The translations under genes were made by a program, and so were the position numbers. DNA of 14,759 nucleotides from an uncultured Erysipelotrichaceae bacterium. Its GTDB lineage: Bacteria; Bacillota_I; Bacilli_A; Erysipelotrichales; Erysipelotrichaceae. Below the pieces are notes generated by a model. It ran no database searches and was not told the origin of the DNA. It saw only the letters and a program-made list of their open reading frames with translations. This document shows positions 5,699 through 13,040 of this stretch, piece by piece; position 1 is the stretch's first letter, and each line of letters begins with the position of its first letter. The stretch covers positions 1-14,759 of the forward strand of contig CALCFG010000165.1 in NCBI GenBank assembly GCA_937900565.1, in the 5' to 3' direction.

Positions 5699-7018
5699 CT
5701 AATTATCCAATTTGCTTAAAAGCACAACTGTTTCGATATGAAAGTTATTAGCAAACATATCCACTGGTGTAACTGAAGTTACACAATAATGGGATGAGAG
5801 CTTGGCACAATCTCGTGCCAAAGTTGCTGGATTGCATGAAATATAAACAATTCGTTTAGGACTAAATTGTTTTAACGCATCAATAGTAACATCATCACAC
5901 CCTTTACGTGGTGGATCCACAAAAATACCATCAAACTGATAACCTTGCTGCAACAGTTGTGTGGAAGCAACGCCTGCATCTAAACAAAAGAATTGCGCAT
6001 TATCAATATCATTTAATATCGCATTGGCTTTAGCATTTTCTATACTACTTTCCACAACATCCACACCAATCAATTGATTTGCTTGTCTAGCAATACCCAA
6101 CCCAATCGTTCCAGTACCACAATATAGATCCAATATTGTTTCATCTTTTTTTACTTGCATATAATCGTAAGCACATTGATATAAACGTTGCATCATAACC
6201 GTATTAACTTGATAAAAACTATTGGCAGAGATTAAGTAGTTTAAACCCAAACAATGTGCTTGAATTGATTCACTACCATCCAACAATGTATTTTCATAAC
6301 TCAAAACAGCATTACCATTACCATTGTGATGGTTTAGTAATGTTGATGTTATATTATAGTGATGACTTAAGGCAATTATTGCTTCTTGTACATCCAATGG
6401 TAATTCCATTGTAATTACAATAATGACCATTATTTGATCACCCATCATCTTTAATACTACATGGCGTATTCCTTCGGTTAATTGTGACGTATTTAATAAT
6501 TCAATAAAAGACTGAATGTAATGATTCGCAAAATCATCTTGAATATAGCACGTATCAAAGGACACTAAATCATGACTATGATTGCGATAGAAACCATACT
6601 GCCAACCTTTTTGTGGATCGTATTGCAGTGGTATTTGTACTTTATTGCGATAATGGTAAGTATTTTCACTAACCATTACATCATTGACATTTATATCCAT
6701 CTTATTTTGCTTAAAGCAAGATTGAACATAATTCTTTTTAAAGCGCAACTGTTCCTCATAATCCATATGCATTAAATAACATCCACCGCACAAACGATAC
6801 GACGGACAGATTGGTTCAACACGATGACTGCTTACTTTAGTTATTTCAACAATAATACCGATGGCACTATTTTTTAATACTTTAATAATTTTAATCGTTG
6901 CTTCTTCACCAACAATGAGTCCTTTAACAAAAACTACAAAGCCATCAACTTTAACGATTCCATTTCCTTGATAGTCATAATCAATACAACAACTGGTAAC
7001 TAATTCATTTTTTTTCAT
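5699..7018 (-). CDS. rlmD: 23S rRNA (uracil-5-)-methyltransferase, RlmD/RlmCD (RumA) family
   Basis: From the ATG at 7018 the protein has 439 residues, normal for the family. An N-terminal TRAM RNA-binding domain (about 5-62) is followed by the iron-sulfur cysteines C71-x5-C77-x2-C80 (CPSYRLCGGC) and C157, matching the 4Fe-4S cluster of E. coli RumA. The SAM motif DLYCGTGT is at 297-304, DPPRKG at 368-373, and the catalytic cysteine in ISCNPATLARD at C395, with the general-base glutamate in HIET at 429. Such enzymes make 5-methyluridine in 23S rRNA; Gram-positive members often modify two sites (U747 and U1939), so RlmCD is an equally good name. A longer frame starts at 7048, but that ATG lies in a hairpin and adds an odd hydrophobic head. 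No ribosome site; a TGn-TATGCT element sits eight bases before the ATG. Last gene of the ligA-gat block. Confidence 0.93.
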   Translation of the reverse strand: MKKNELVTSCCIDYDYQGNGIVKVDGFVVFVKGLIVGEEATIKIIKVLKNSAIGIIVEITKVSSHRVEPICPSYRLCGGCYLMHMDYEEQLRFKKNYVQSCFKQNKMDINVNDVMVSENTYHYRNKVQIPLQYDPQKGWQYGFYRNHSHDLVSFDTCYIQDDFANHYIQSFIELLNTSQLTEGIRHVVLKMMGDQIMVIIVITMELPLDVQEAIIALSHHYNITSTLLNHHNGNGNAVLSYENTLLDGSESIQAHCLGLNYLISANSFYQVNTVMMQRLYQCAYDYMQVKKDETILDLYCGTGTIGLGIARQANQLIGVDVVESSIENAKANAILNDIDNAQFFCLDAGVASTQLLQQGYQFDGIFVDPPRKGCDDVTIDALKQFSPKRIVYISCNPATLARDCAKLSSHYCVTSVTPVDMFANNFHIETVVLLSKLDN

Positions 7019-7026
7019 ACTTATTA

Positions 7027-7035
7027 AGCATAGCA
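7027..7035 (-). promoter_or_regulatory. Extended -10-like element of rlmD, leaderless arrangement
   Basis: TGCTATGCT on the minus strand ends eight bases before the ATG at 7018. A weak TAGACG -35 candidate lies 18 bases upstream, inside the hairpin at 7037-7061. It suggests rlmD has its own promoter in addition to any read-through from the gat operon. Confidence 0.35.
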
Positions 7036-7036
7036 A

Positions 7037-7061
7037 AAGAATAGACATTACGTCTATTCTT
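7037..7061 (-). terminator. Hairpin between the 236-aa membrane protein and rlmD, probable (weak) terminator
   Basis: AAGAATAGAC and GTCTATTCTT form a perfect 10-base stem around a 5-base loop. On the minus strand it is followed by only a short T-rich tail (TTCTTTTGC). The TAG stop of the upstream gene is within the stem. It could end the ligA-gat transcript fully or in part before rlmD. Confidence 0.55.
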
Positions 7062-7764
7062 GTGTTTGTTCCTCACTATTTTCGCTATTCTCGACTGGTT
7101 CTTCTTCACTTCCACCAACCGTCATATCCCCTTCACTAGAATTCACTTCCGCTTCAGCTTCATCACCATTACGTAACGATTCCGCCAATTCTGCATCCAA
7201 TGGTTGAGATACTAATTGAATGTGGGGCTGTTCCATGCTACTGGATTTATTAAGAATGTAATAAATGTAAGTATTGCTACTATTATCTTCTGCAAAATCA
7301 ATATTGTTATACCCATGGATTTCAATATCGTACATCTTTTTATCATCTTGTAACGTAAAGTAAGATCCAACATCCAAAACAGAAGTAACTTGGCTGTAAG
7401 CATCATTGACTGCAGATTCAATGCCCGCATCATCCAAGCTATCCTCACAATCTAAGTAAACACGTAATGTGGATGTTGCCAATTCAATACTGGCTGAATC
7501 AACTCCGGTAATGTTACTTATATTATTTTCAATCGTTTTTAGTTGATCCTTACTAATTTCAGGAGTTAAATCACCATCAAACCGGGAACCATTCACGGGG
7601 GAATGAGTACCTAATTGAGCACTGATCAATTCATAGCCGACAATTAATGCTGGAATACCTAAAACAATAATCGTTATTAATATAATTAACGATGCTTTAT
7701 CAATTTTTCTTTTTTTACCTTTACGAACAACTTTCTTATTCGGTTTTGTACTTCGATTACTCAT
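7054..7764 (-). CDS. Unrecognised single-pass membrane protein in the gat operon (236 aa)
   Basis: I do not recognise this family. Residues 1-23 are rich in lysine and arginine, residues about 24-46 are one strong transmembrane segment (ASLIILITIIVLGIPALIVGYEL), and the rest should face outside. Residues about 75-170 look like a compact alpha/beta region, and the last 40 or so residues are very acidic (EEEPVENSENSEEQTQE). A GGAG ribosome site lies five bases before the ATG. It follows gatB with a 59-base gap and precedes rlmD on the same strand, so it is probably co-transcribed with gatCAB. There is no obvious link to tRNA amidation. Its charge layout is that of a small membrane anchor with a low-complexity tail. 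No enzymatic motif was seen. Confidence 0.75.
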   Translation of the reverse strand: MSNRSTKPNKKVVRKGKKRKIDKASLIILITIIVLGIPALIVGYELISAQLGTHSPVNGSRFDGDLTPEISKDQLKTIENNISNITGVDSASIELATSTLRVYLDCEDSLDDAGIESAVNDAYSQVTSVLDVGSYFTLQDDKKMYDIEIHGYNNIDFAEDNSSNTYIYYILNKSSSMEQPHIQLVSQPLDAELAESLRNGDEAEAEVNSSEGDMTVGGSEEEPVENSENSEEQTQE

Positions 7765-7778
7765 ACTTTCTCCATAAC

Positions 7779-7801
7779 TTCGTGAAATAATTTAACACGA
7801 A
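7779..7801 (-). repeat. Inverted repeat between gatB and the 236-aa protein
   Basis: TTCGTG (7779-7784) and CACGAA (7796-7801) are perfect complements with an 11-base interior that can pair further with a small bulge. No T-run follows on the minus strand, so it is not a normal terminator; it may be an intercistronic RNA hairpin affecting stability or just chance. Confidence 0.3.
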
Positions 7802-7823
7802 AAGTGCATTAATACAACTAACC

Positions 7824-9254
7824 TTAGATGCGACTTTTTAATTCTTCCACTACCATTTGGTTAGTTAACTTCGGATTGGCTTGGCCACGGCTTTTTTTCA
7901 TAACTTGTCCCACAATGAATCCAACCGCTCTATCTTTTCCATTGGCATAGTCTGTAATGGATTGTGGATTGGCCTCCAATACTTCATTGATCCAAGTGAG
8001 TAATTGCGTAGGATCACTTTGTTGTTTCATGCCTTTTTCTTCCACTAATTGTTTTGGATCTTTCCCATTTAATACATCAATTAATAATTCTTTGGCTTGT
8101 TTATTACTAATATCTTTAGCATCTACCATATTTAATAACGTTGCTAACTTTGGCATATATTCCTTCAAAGAAGAACAAGGCACATTATTTTTATTGGTAT
8201 AGGCTAAAACTTCACTAATCATCCAATTAGCTGCCATTTTAGCATTTTTACACCCTTTTACTAAGTTTTCAAACAATGCGCAAGCTTCAATGTTACCAAC
8301 AAGAACAGATGCATCATAAGCATTTAATCCATAATCACTAACAAAACGTGCACGTTTTGCAGCAGGTAATTCTGGTAAACTTTCTTGAATTTCCTTAATC
8401 CAATTTAAGTCCAATTGAATCGGGAAAATGTTTGGTTCTGGGAAGAATTTATAATCAACTGAACCTTCTTTTTTACGCATTAATACCGTTGTTTTAGTTG
8501 CTTCATCATAACGACGCGTCGCTTGTTCGATAATACCACCATTATCTAAAATTTGTTTTTGACGTTCAATTTCATAATCAATGGCTTTTTCAACATTACT
8601 AATGCTATTTAAATTTTTAATTTCATTTTTCGTTCCATACACACTGGAACCTTTTGGTTTTAATGAAACATTGACATCACAACGTAACGAACCTTCTTCC
8701 ATTTTGACATCGGATACACCCAAATACAATAATGTTTCACGCAGTGTTTCCACATATGCAGCGGCTTGCGCCCCATTTTCCATATCCGGTTCGGATACAA
8801 TTTCAATTAATGGGGTACCTGCACGGTTAAAATCAATTAACGTTCCATCCGTTAAATGGAATTGCTTGGCTGTATCTTCTTCCATATGAATTCGATTAAT
8901 GCGTACTTTCTTTTCGCTACCGTCAGCTAATGGAATCATAATAAAACCATTTCGCCCAATTGGATGGAATTGTTGGGTAATTTGGAAACCTTTGGTAAGA
9001 TCAGGATAGTAATAATTTTTACGATCAAATTTTACCAATGGATCAATTTCTAAATGAAATGCCGTACATGCTTGAATAGCTTTTCGAATCGCTTCTTTGT
9101 TGATGCTTGGCATATAACCTGGATGCGCTAAATCCACAATATTAGTACAGCTATTAGCTAAACTACCAAAAGATACCGGTGCAGAAGAAAACATTTTACT
9201 TTTCGTTTTTAATTCACAATGGATTTCTAATCCAATGACAACATCGTATTCCAT
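7824..9254 (-). CDS. gatB: Aspartyl/glutamyl-tRNA amidotransferase subunit B
   Basis: The 476-residue product is a full-length GatB. The catalytic kinase-like domain (about 1-290) starts with the hallmark YDVVIGLEIHCEL and contains NSCTN, FDRKNYYYPDLTKGFQI, EEDTAKQFH and RAGTPLIEIVSEPD. The C-terminal YqeY-like tRNA-recognition domain (about 330-476) ends with RGQANPKLTNQMVVEELKSR. GatB phosphorylates the Glu or Asp on misacylated tRNA(Gln) or tRNA(Asn), and ammonia from GatA then completes amidation. The stretch AHPGYMPSIN differs from the usual GLPGALPVLN, suggesting a divergent lineage. Its ATG overlaps the gatA stop by one base (TAATG), with a GGGAG ribosome site seven bases upstream inside gatA, so translation is likely coupled. 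Next to gatA and gatC as expected. Confidence 0.97.
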   Translation of the reverse strand: MEYDVVIGLEIHCELKTKSKMFSSAPVSFGSLANSCTNIVDLAHPGYMPSINKEAIRKAIQACTAFHLEIDPLVKFDRKNYYYPDLTKGFQITQQFHPIGRNGFIMIPLADGSEKKVRINRIHMEEDTAKQFHLTDGTLIDFNRAGTPLIEIVSEPDMENGAQAAAYVETLRETLLYLGVSDVKMEEGSLRCDVNVSLKPKGSSVYGTKNEIKNLNSISNVEKAIDYEIERQKQILDNGGIIEQATRRYDEATKTTVLMRKKEGSVDYKFFPEPNIFPIQLDLNWIKEIQESLPELPAAKRARFVSDYGLNAYDASVLVGNIEACALFENLVKGCKNAKMAANWMISEVLAYTNKNNVPCSSLKEYMPKLATLLNMVDAKDISNKQAKELLIDVLNGKDPKQLVEEKGMKQQSDPTQLLTWINEVLEANPQSITDYANGKDRAVGFIVGQVMKKSRGQANPKLTNQMVVEELKSRI

Positions 9255-10654
9255 TAGTTTTCTCCCTTCTTTACTTCAAATTGACAGCATTGTTCTATCA
9301 CACTACCCATATCAAACATTAATTGTTCATTCCATGGTTTACACATAATATTAGTAGCAATAGGACACCCTTGACTCAATCCTAAAGGAATCGTCATACT
9401 TGGTGCTCCCATGAAATTACCTAAAATTAACCAGTTATCGGCAATTAAATATTTATCGGATAATTGATCCGCATTTTCATCATTTAATAATGGCGCAATG
9501 CTAGGAGCAGCCGGCGCGAATAAAGCATCCACTTCCTCATACATTTTTTCAGTGGCTTCCACTAATAAACGGCGAATCTTTTGCGCTTTTCTAAACAATT
9601 TATCTTGGTTTTCTTCGAATAAACCGTAACTACCAATAACAAAACGTTTACGGATCAATTTACCTAAACCTTGAGTTCGGCTATTCATCATAATATCACT
9701 TGGGGTATCCCCATCTTTTTGTACACCAAAACGAATACCATCTAAATTAGAATGGTTTGCACTTGCTTCACAATTGGCAATAATATAATACGTTGGCAAT
9801 ATCGTTTTAATTAATTGCTCATCGTAATAGACTTTTTTAATAGTTGCACCTTGTGCTTCCAACGCATTACATAATCCATTAAATTGTTCCAAGATATCAG
9901 CATTATCAATAGAATCTATTACGTTACCTATAACACCAATCGTTTTACCTTTAACACTTGCATTTAAATTGGCTACATAATCTTCCACAGGTTGATTACC
10001 ACTCGTTAAGTCATGATCATCTCTGCCACTTAATGCACTTATACTTTGAGCAGCTAACTTCACGCTGTTTGCAAATACACCCACATGGTCTAACGAAGAA
10101 CTGTAAGGAATAATGCCATAGCGGCTAATTCTTCCATACGTTGGCTTTACACCAACACAACCACAATACGCCGCTGGCTTACGAATTGAATCCCCTGTAT
10201 CCGTACCTATGGCCATTGCTAACGCACCACTGCCAACCAAAGCTGCACTGCCACCACTGGAACCACCACTAATACGATTCGTATCGTATGGATTCAAGCA
10301 TGGGCCAATATTTGAGGTTAAATTTGTACCGCCCATTGCTAATTCATCCATGCTACTTTTACATACAATTAATGCTCCCGCATTAACTAATTTATCTACA
10401 ATCGTCGCATTATATTGCGGAATATAATTATTTAATATATTGCAACATGCACTCGTTTTAATCCCTTTGGTATTCACATTATCTTTTAATGCAATTGGCA
10501 AACCATATAAACTTCCATCGCTATTTTCCAATGCTTTTGTCACTAATTCATTATCTGATTCTAAAAAAGTAACCACATCATTGCATCGTGCATGACTTTC
10601 TTTAGCTTTTACTAACGCATCATTAAATGCATTCAACGCATCACTACGATTCAT
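9254..10654 (-). CDS. gatA: Aspartyl/glutamyl-tRNA amidotransferase subunit A (amidase)
   Basis: This 466-residue protein is an amidase-signature enzyme that hydrolyses glutamine and feeds ammonia to GatB. The Ser-cisSer-Lys triad is visible: K57 (IALKDN), cis-Ser132 (ISGGSSGGSAA) and nucleophile Ser156 (DTGDSIRKPA), with the same 75- and 24-residue spacings as in Staphylococcus aureus GatA (K79, S154, S178). The nucleophile motif normally reads DTGGS; here the residue before Ser156 is Asp155. The numbering also shows that about 22 N-terminal residues found in the S. aureus protein are missing. The start at 10654 is fixed by its one-base overlap with gatC (TAATG) and an AGGTGG-type ribosome site. 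Both overlaps suggest equal production of the three subunits. Confidence 0.97.
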   Translation of the reverse strand: MNRSDALNAFNDALVKAKESHARCNDVVTFLESDNELVTKALENSDGSLYGLPIALKDNVNTKGIKTSACCNILNNYIPQYNATIVDKLVNAGALIVCKSSMDELAMGGTNLTSNIGPCLNPYDTNRISGGSSGGSAALVGSGALAMAIGTDTGDSIRKPAAYCGCVGVKPTYGRISRYGIIPYSSSLDHVGVFANSVKLAAQSISALSGRDDHDLTSGNQPVEDYVANLNASVKGKTIGVIGNVIDSIDNADILEQFNGLCNALEAQGATIKKVYYDEQLIKTILPTYYIIANCEASANHSNLDGIRFGVQKDGDTPSDIMMNSRTQGLGKLIRKRFVIGSYGLFEENQDKLFRKAQKIRRLLVEATEKMYEEVDALFAPAAPSIAPLLNDENADQLSDKYLIADNWLILGNFMGAPSMTIPLGLSQGCPIATNIMCKPWNEQLMFDMGSVIEQCCQFEVKKGEN

Positions 10655-10938
10655 TATTTCACCACCTTTGGCACTAAGAAATGCCCATTACTTTGTTTTG
10701 GCGCATTAGCTAACGCTTCACTTTGGCTTAATACATCCCCAACTTCATCATCTCTTAAATAAGTTGTGGGTTGTTCAAAACAATACACCATTTCTTCCAC
10801 ACCGTCCGTATTCACTGCTTCCATTAATTGCAATTGTTGCAACAAGGTATCAAATTCTTTTTCAATATCTTTTACTTCTTCATCATTTAAATCAAACATT
10901 AATTGATGCGCTAGTTGTTTAAAATCAATTGAACTCAT
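10654..10938 (-). CDS. gatC: Aspartyl/glutamyl-tRNA amidotransferase subunit C
   Basis: The 94-residue protein has the size and pattern of GatC, the small belt that wraps around GatA and GatB. The N-terminal helix pair (IDFKQLAHQLMFDLNDEEVKD) is followed by a helical FDTLLQQLQLMEAVNTDGVEEM segment. The conserved YLRDDEV core comes next (Leu-Arg-Asp-Asp), and the tail has SEALANAPKQSNGHFLVPKVV. All are standard family features. An AAGGAAG ribosome site lies three bases before the ATG, which is 12 bases after the end of ligA. It is therefore in the ligA transcript unless an undetected promoter lies inside ligA. It overlaps gatA by one base. Confidence 0.96.
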   Translation of the reverse strand: MSSIDFKQLAHQLMFDLNDEEVKDIEKEFDTLLQQLQLMEAVNTDGVEEMVYCFEQPTTYLRDDEVGDVLSQSEALANAPKQSNGHFLVPKVVK

Positions 10939-10941
10939 AAA

Positions 10942-10948
10942 CTTCCTT
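10942..10948 (-). promoter_or_regulatory. Ribosome binding site of gatC
   Basis: AAGGAAG on the minus strand lies in the 12-base gap between ligA and gatC. It shows that internal genes of this operon rely on Shine-Dalgarno initiation although ligA does not. Confidence 0.7.
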
Positions 10949-10950
10949 TC

Positions 10951-12948
10951 TTAATTTGTATAATCTTTTACAATATCCATAAAATCCAATTCACTCATGG
11001 TTTGTACACCCAGTGTTTCAGCTTTACTCAATTTACTTCCTGCACTTTCACCATAGATGACTAAATCCGTTTTCTTTGAAACCGAACCTGTTACTTTCGC
11101 CCCTAAGTTATGTAACAATGCGGTCGCATCTTTACGATCATAATGCTGCAATGAACCTGTTAACACAATGGTTTTATTGGTAAATGGACTTTCTTTGACA
11201 GGCTCTCCTAAGTATTGCATATTTACGCCTACATTTATTAATGCTTGAATGCAATCACTATTTTTTTCATCCTTAAAGAAATTAACAATACTTAAGGCTG
11301 TAACTTCACCAACATCATTTAAATTTACTAATTCCTCATAGCTCGCATTCATTAGTGCTTCCATGGATTTAAAGTATTGTGCCAAGCTAAGCGCTTGTTT
11401 TGCTCCCACTTGACGAATACCTAGACCAAATAAAACTTTTTCAAGCGAATTCTTTTTACTGTCTTCAATCGCATTGACCAAATTGGTTAGACTCTTTGCA
11501 CCAAATTTATCAATCTGTAAAATCGTTTCACTTTCTTCTTTTAATGAGTAGATATCAGTAATCGTATTTAATAAACCATGTTGATGAAATACTTCCACTT
11601 TACGCTCACCAAGCCCTTCAATATTCATTGCATCCCGTGATGCAAAATGGGCAATCGAAGCAACCACGCGTGCCGGACAATCCACATTTACACAATAGTG
11701 AGCTGCTTCATCTTCGACTTTAACCAATGGCATACCACAAATCGGACAAATTGTCGGGAATTCATATTCTTTCTGACTGCCATCCCTTGCAGATACGATA
11801 GGTGCCACAACTTCGGGGATGATATCTCCGGCTTTTCTCACCTTTACCATATCACCGATACGAATATCTTTTAGACGAATCATATCTTGATTATGCAAGG
11901 TTGCGTAAGATACGGTACTACCAGCCAATTGCACTGGTTGTAACGCAGCATTCGGAGTAATTTTGCCTGTTCTACCAACAGTTACAAAAATATCATTAAC
12001 CTTAGTTGTTACAATTTCTGCCGGAAATTTATATGCAATGGCCCACTTAGGCACTTTAACCGTAAATCCCAATTGTTGTTGAGTTGCTAAATCATTGACT
12101 TTTATGACAACCCCATCAATATCGTACGGTAAACTATCTCTTAAAGCAGTAAATTGTTCAATTATGGTCCAAATTTCATCAAAGTTATGGGCAATCGCGT
12201 TTAACTCATTGACATTAAAACCCAGTGCTTTTATCTTTGCTAACGCATTGCTATGGGTAGCGAGCCCTAAACTGTAAGCTTGAGGTACATGGTACCAAAA
12301 GCCTTCCAATCCCCGCTTAGCCACTTCATTACTATCCAACAAACGAATCGAACCAGCAGCAGCATTGCGACAATTGGCAAATAAAGCTTCTCCATTGGCT
12401 TCACGGATTGCATTAATGGCATGAAAGGAGGCTTTCGGCATAAATATTTCTCCACGAATTTCCAATTCATCCATATATTCAATTGTTTTAGGAATCGAAG
12501 GAATTGTTGCAACGTTAGTTGTTACGTCATCTCCAACCAAACCATCCCCACGGGTAACCGCTTGATCAAACTTACCATTGCGATACCATAAACTCATCGC
12601 TAATCCATCAATCTTACATTCCACGCTGTATTCGCACGCGCCAACAGCTTCCTCAACTTTTTCAACCCAACTTTGCAATTGTTCTTTATTAAAGACATCC
12701 CCTAAGGACATCATTTTTGCTTTATGAGTAACTTTTTTAAATGTATTATCTTTAATTTTTTCCCCAACACGTTGCGTTGGTGAATTCGCAAGCAACCATT
12801 GCGGATAATCATTTTCAATACGAATTAATTCATCCATTAATTCATCGTATTCTGCATCCGATAAGGTTGGTGCGTTATTGTTATAATATTCGTCATTGGC
12901 GCGATTTAAAATCTTTACCAATTCATTCATTCTACTCTTTAAGTCCAT
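10951..12948 (-). CDS. ligA: NAD(+)-dependent DNA ligase
   Basis: The 665-residue protein is full length for LigA, which seals nicks in replication and repair. The domains appear in order. The Ia domain (about 1-60) carries the NAD-binding YYNNNAPTLSDAEYD region. The adenylation domain has the KxDG nucleophile Lys112 (CKIDGLAMSL). The OB-fold is at about 315-390, and a four-cysteine zinc finger has C401, C404, C419 and C424. Helix-hairpin-helix repeats follow (about 430-580, with MNIEGLGERK), then a C-terminal BRCT domain (about 590-660, FTNKTIVLTGSL). All catalytic features are intact. The start at 12948 has no ribosome site; a TGGTATAAT element ends seven bases upstream, so the message is probably leaderless. 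First gene of the gat operon and divergent from the FAD oxidoreductase. Confidence 0.98.
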   Translation of the reverse strand: MDLKSRMNELVKILNRANDEYYNNNAPTLSDAEYDELMDELIRIENDYPQWLLANSPTQRVGEKIKDNTFKKVTHKAKMMSLGDVFNKEQLQSWVEKVEEAVGACEYSVECKIDGLAMSLWYRNGKFDQAVTRGDGLVGDDVTTNVATIPSIPKTIEYMDELEIRGEIFMPKASFHAINAIREANGEALFANCRNAAAGSIRLLDSNEVAKRGLEGFWYHVPQAYSLGLATHSNALAKIKALGFNVNELNAIAHNFDEIWTIIEQFTALRDSLPYDIDGVVIKVNDLATQQQLGFTVKVPKWAIAYKFPAEIVTTKVNDIFVTVGRTGKITPNAALQPVQLAGSTVSYATLHNQDMIRLKDIRIGDMVKVRKAGDIIPEVVAPIVSARDGSQKEYEFPTICPICGMPLVKVEDEAAHYCVNVDCPARVVASIAHFASRDAMNIEGLGERKVEVFHQHGLLNTITDIYSLKEESETILQIDKFGAKSLTNLVNAIEDSKKNSLEKVLFGLGIRQVGAKQALSLAQYFKSMEALMNASYEELVNLNDVGEVTALSIVNFFKDEKNSDCIQALINVGVNMQYLGEPVKESPFTNKTIVLTGSLQHYDRKDATALLHNLGAKVTGSVSKKTDLVIYGESAGSKLSKAETLGVQTMSELDFMDIVKDYTN

Positions 12949-12955
12949 AGATATG

Positions 12956-12964
12956 ATTATACCA
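12956..12964 (-). promoter_or_regulatory. Extended -10 promoter of ligA, leaderless arrangement
   Basis: TGGTATAAT on the minus strand is a perfect extended -10 element (TGn plus TATAAT) ending seven bases before the ATG at 12948. There is no clear -35 hexamer, as is common with extended -10 promoters. Transcription should begin on or beside the A of the ATG. This is the strongest of the six leaderless-type sites. Confidence 0.6.
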
Positions 12965-13024
12965 TTACATCACGCCATTTATTGTGTTAACCAATGTAAA
13001 ACCATAGGCGAATTTACTAAACTT

Positions 13025-13033
13025 TGTTAAACT
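13025..13033 (+). promoter_or_regulatory. Extended -10-like element of the FAD oxidoreductase, leaderless arrangement
   Basis: TGTTAAACT is a TGn-TAnnnT element ending seven bases before the ATG at 13041. The hexamer matches TATAAT at only four of six positions and no -35 is visible. The gene has no Shine-Dalgarno sequence. Confidence 0.3.
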
Positions 13034-13040
13034 TTTTAGT

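Noticed and set aside
7019..7048. Longer start of rlmD at 7048
   Set aside because: The ATG lies in the loop of the hairpin, the added residues (MSILLLCLIS) do not fit the family, and no ribosome site is present.
9254..10656. Possible N-terminal truncation of gatA as a sign of damage
   Set aside because: The start is fixed by coupling to gatC, all catalytic residues are present with correct spacing, and a short N-terminus need not affect function.
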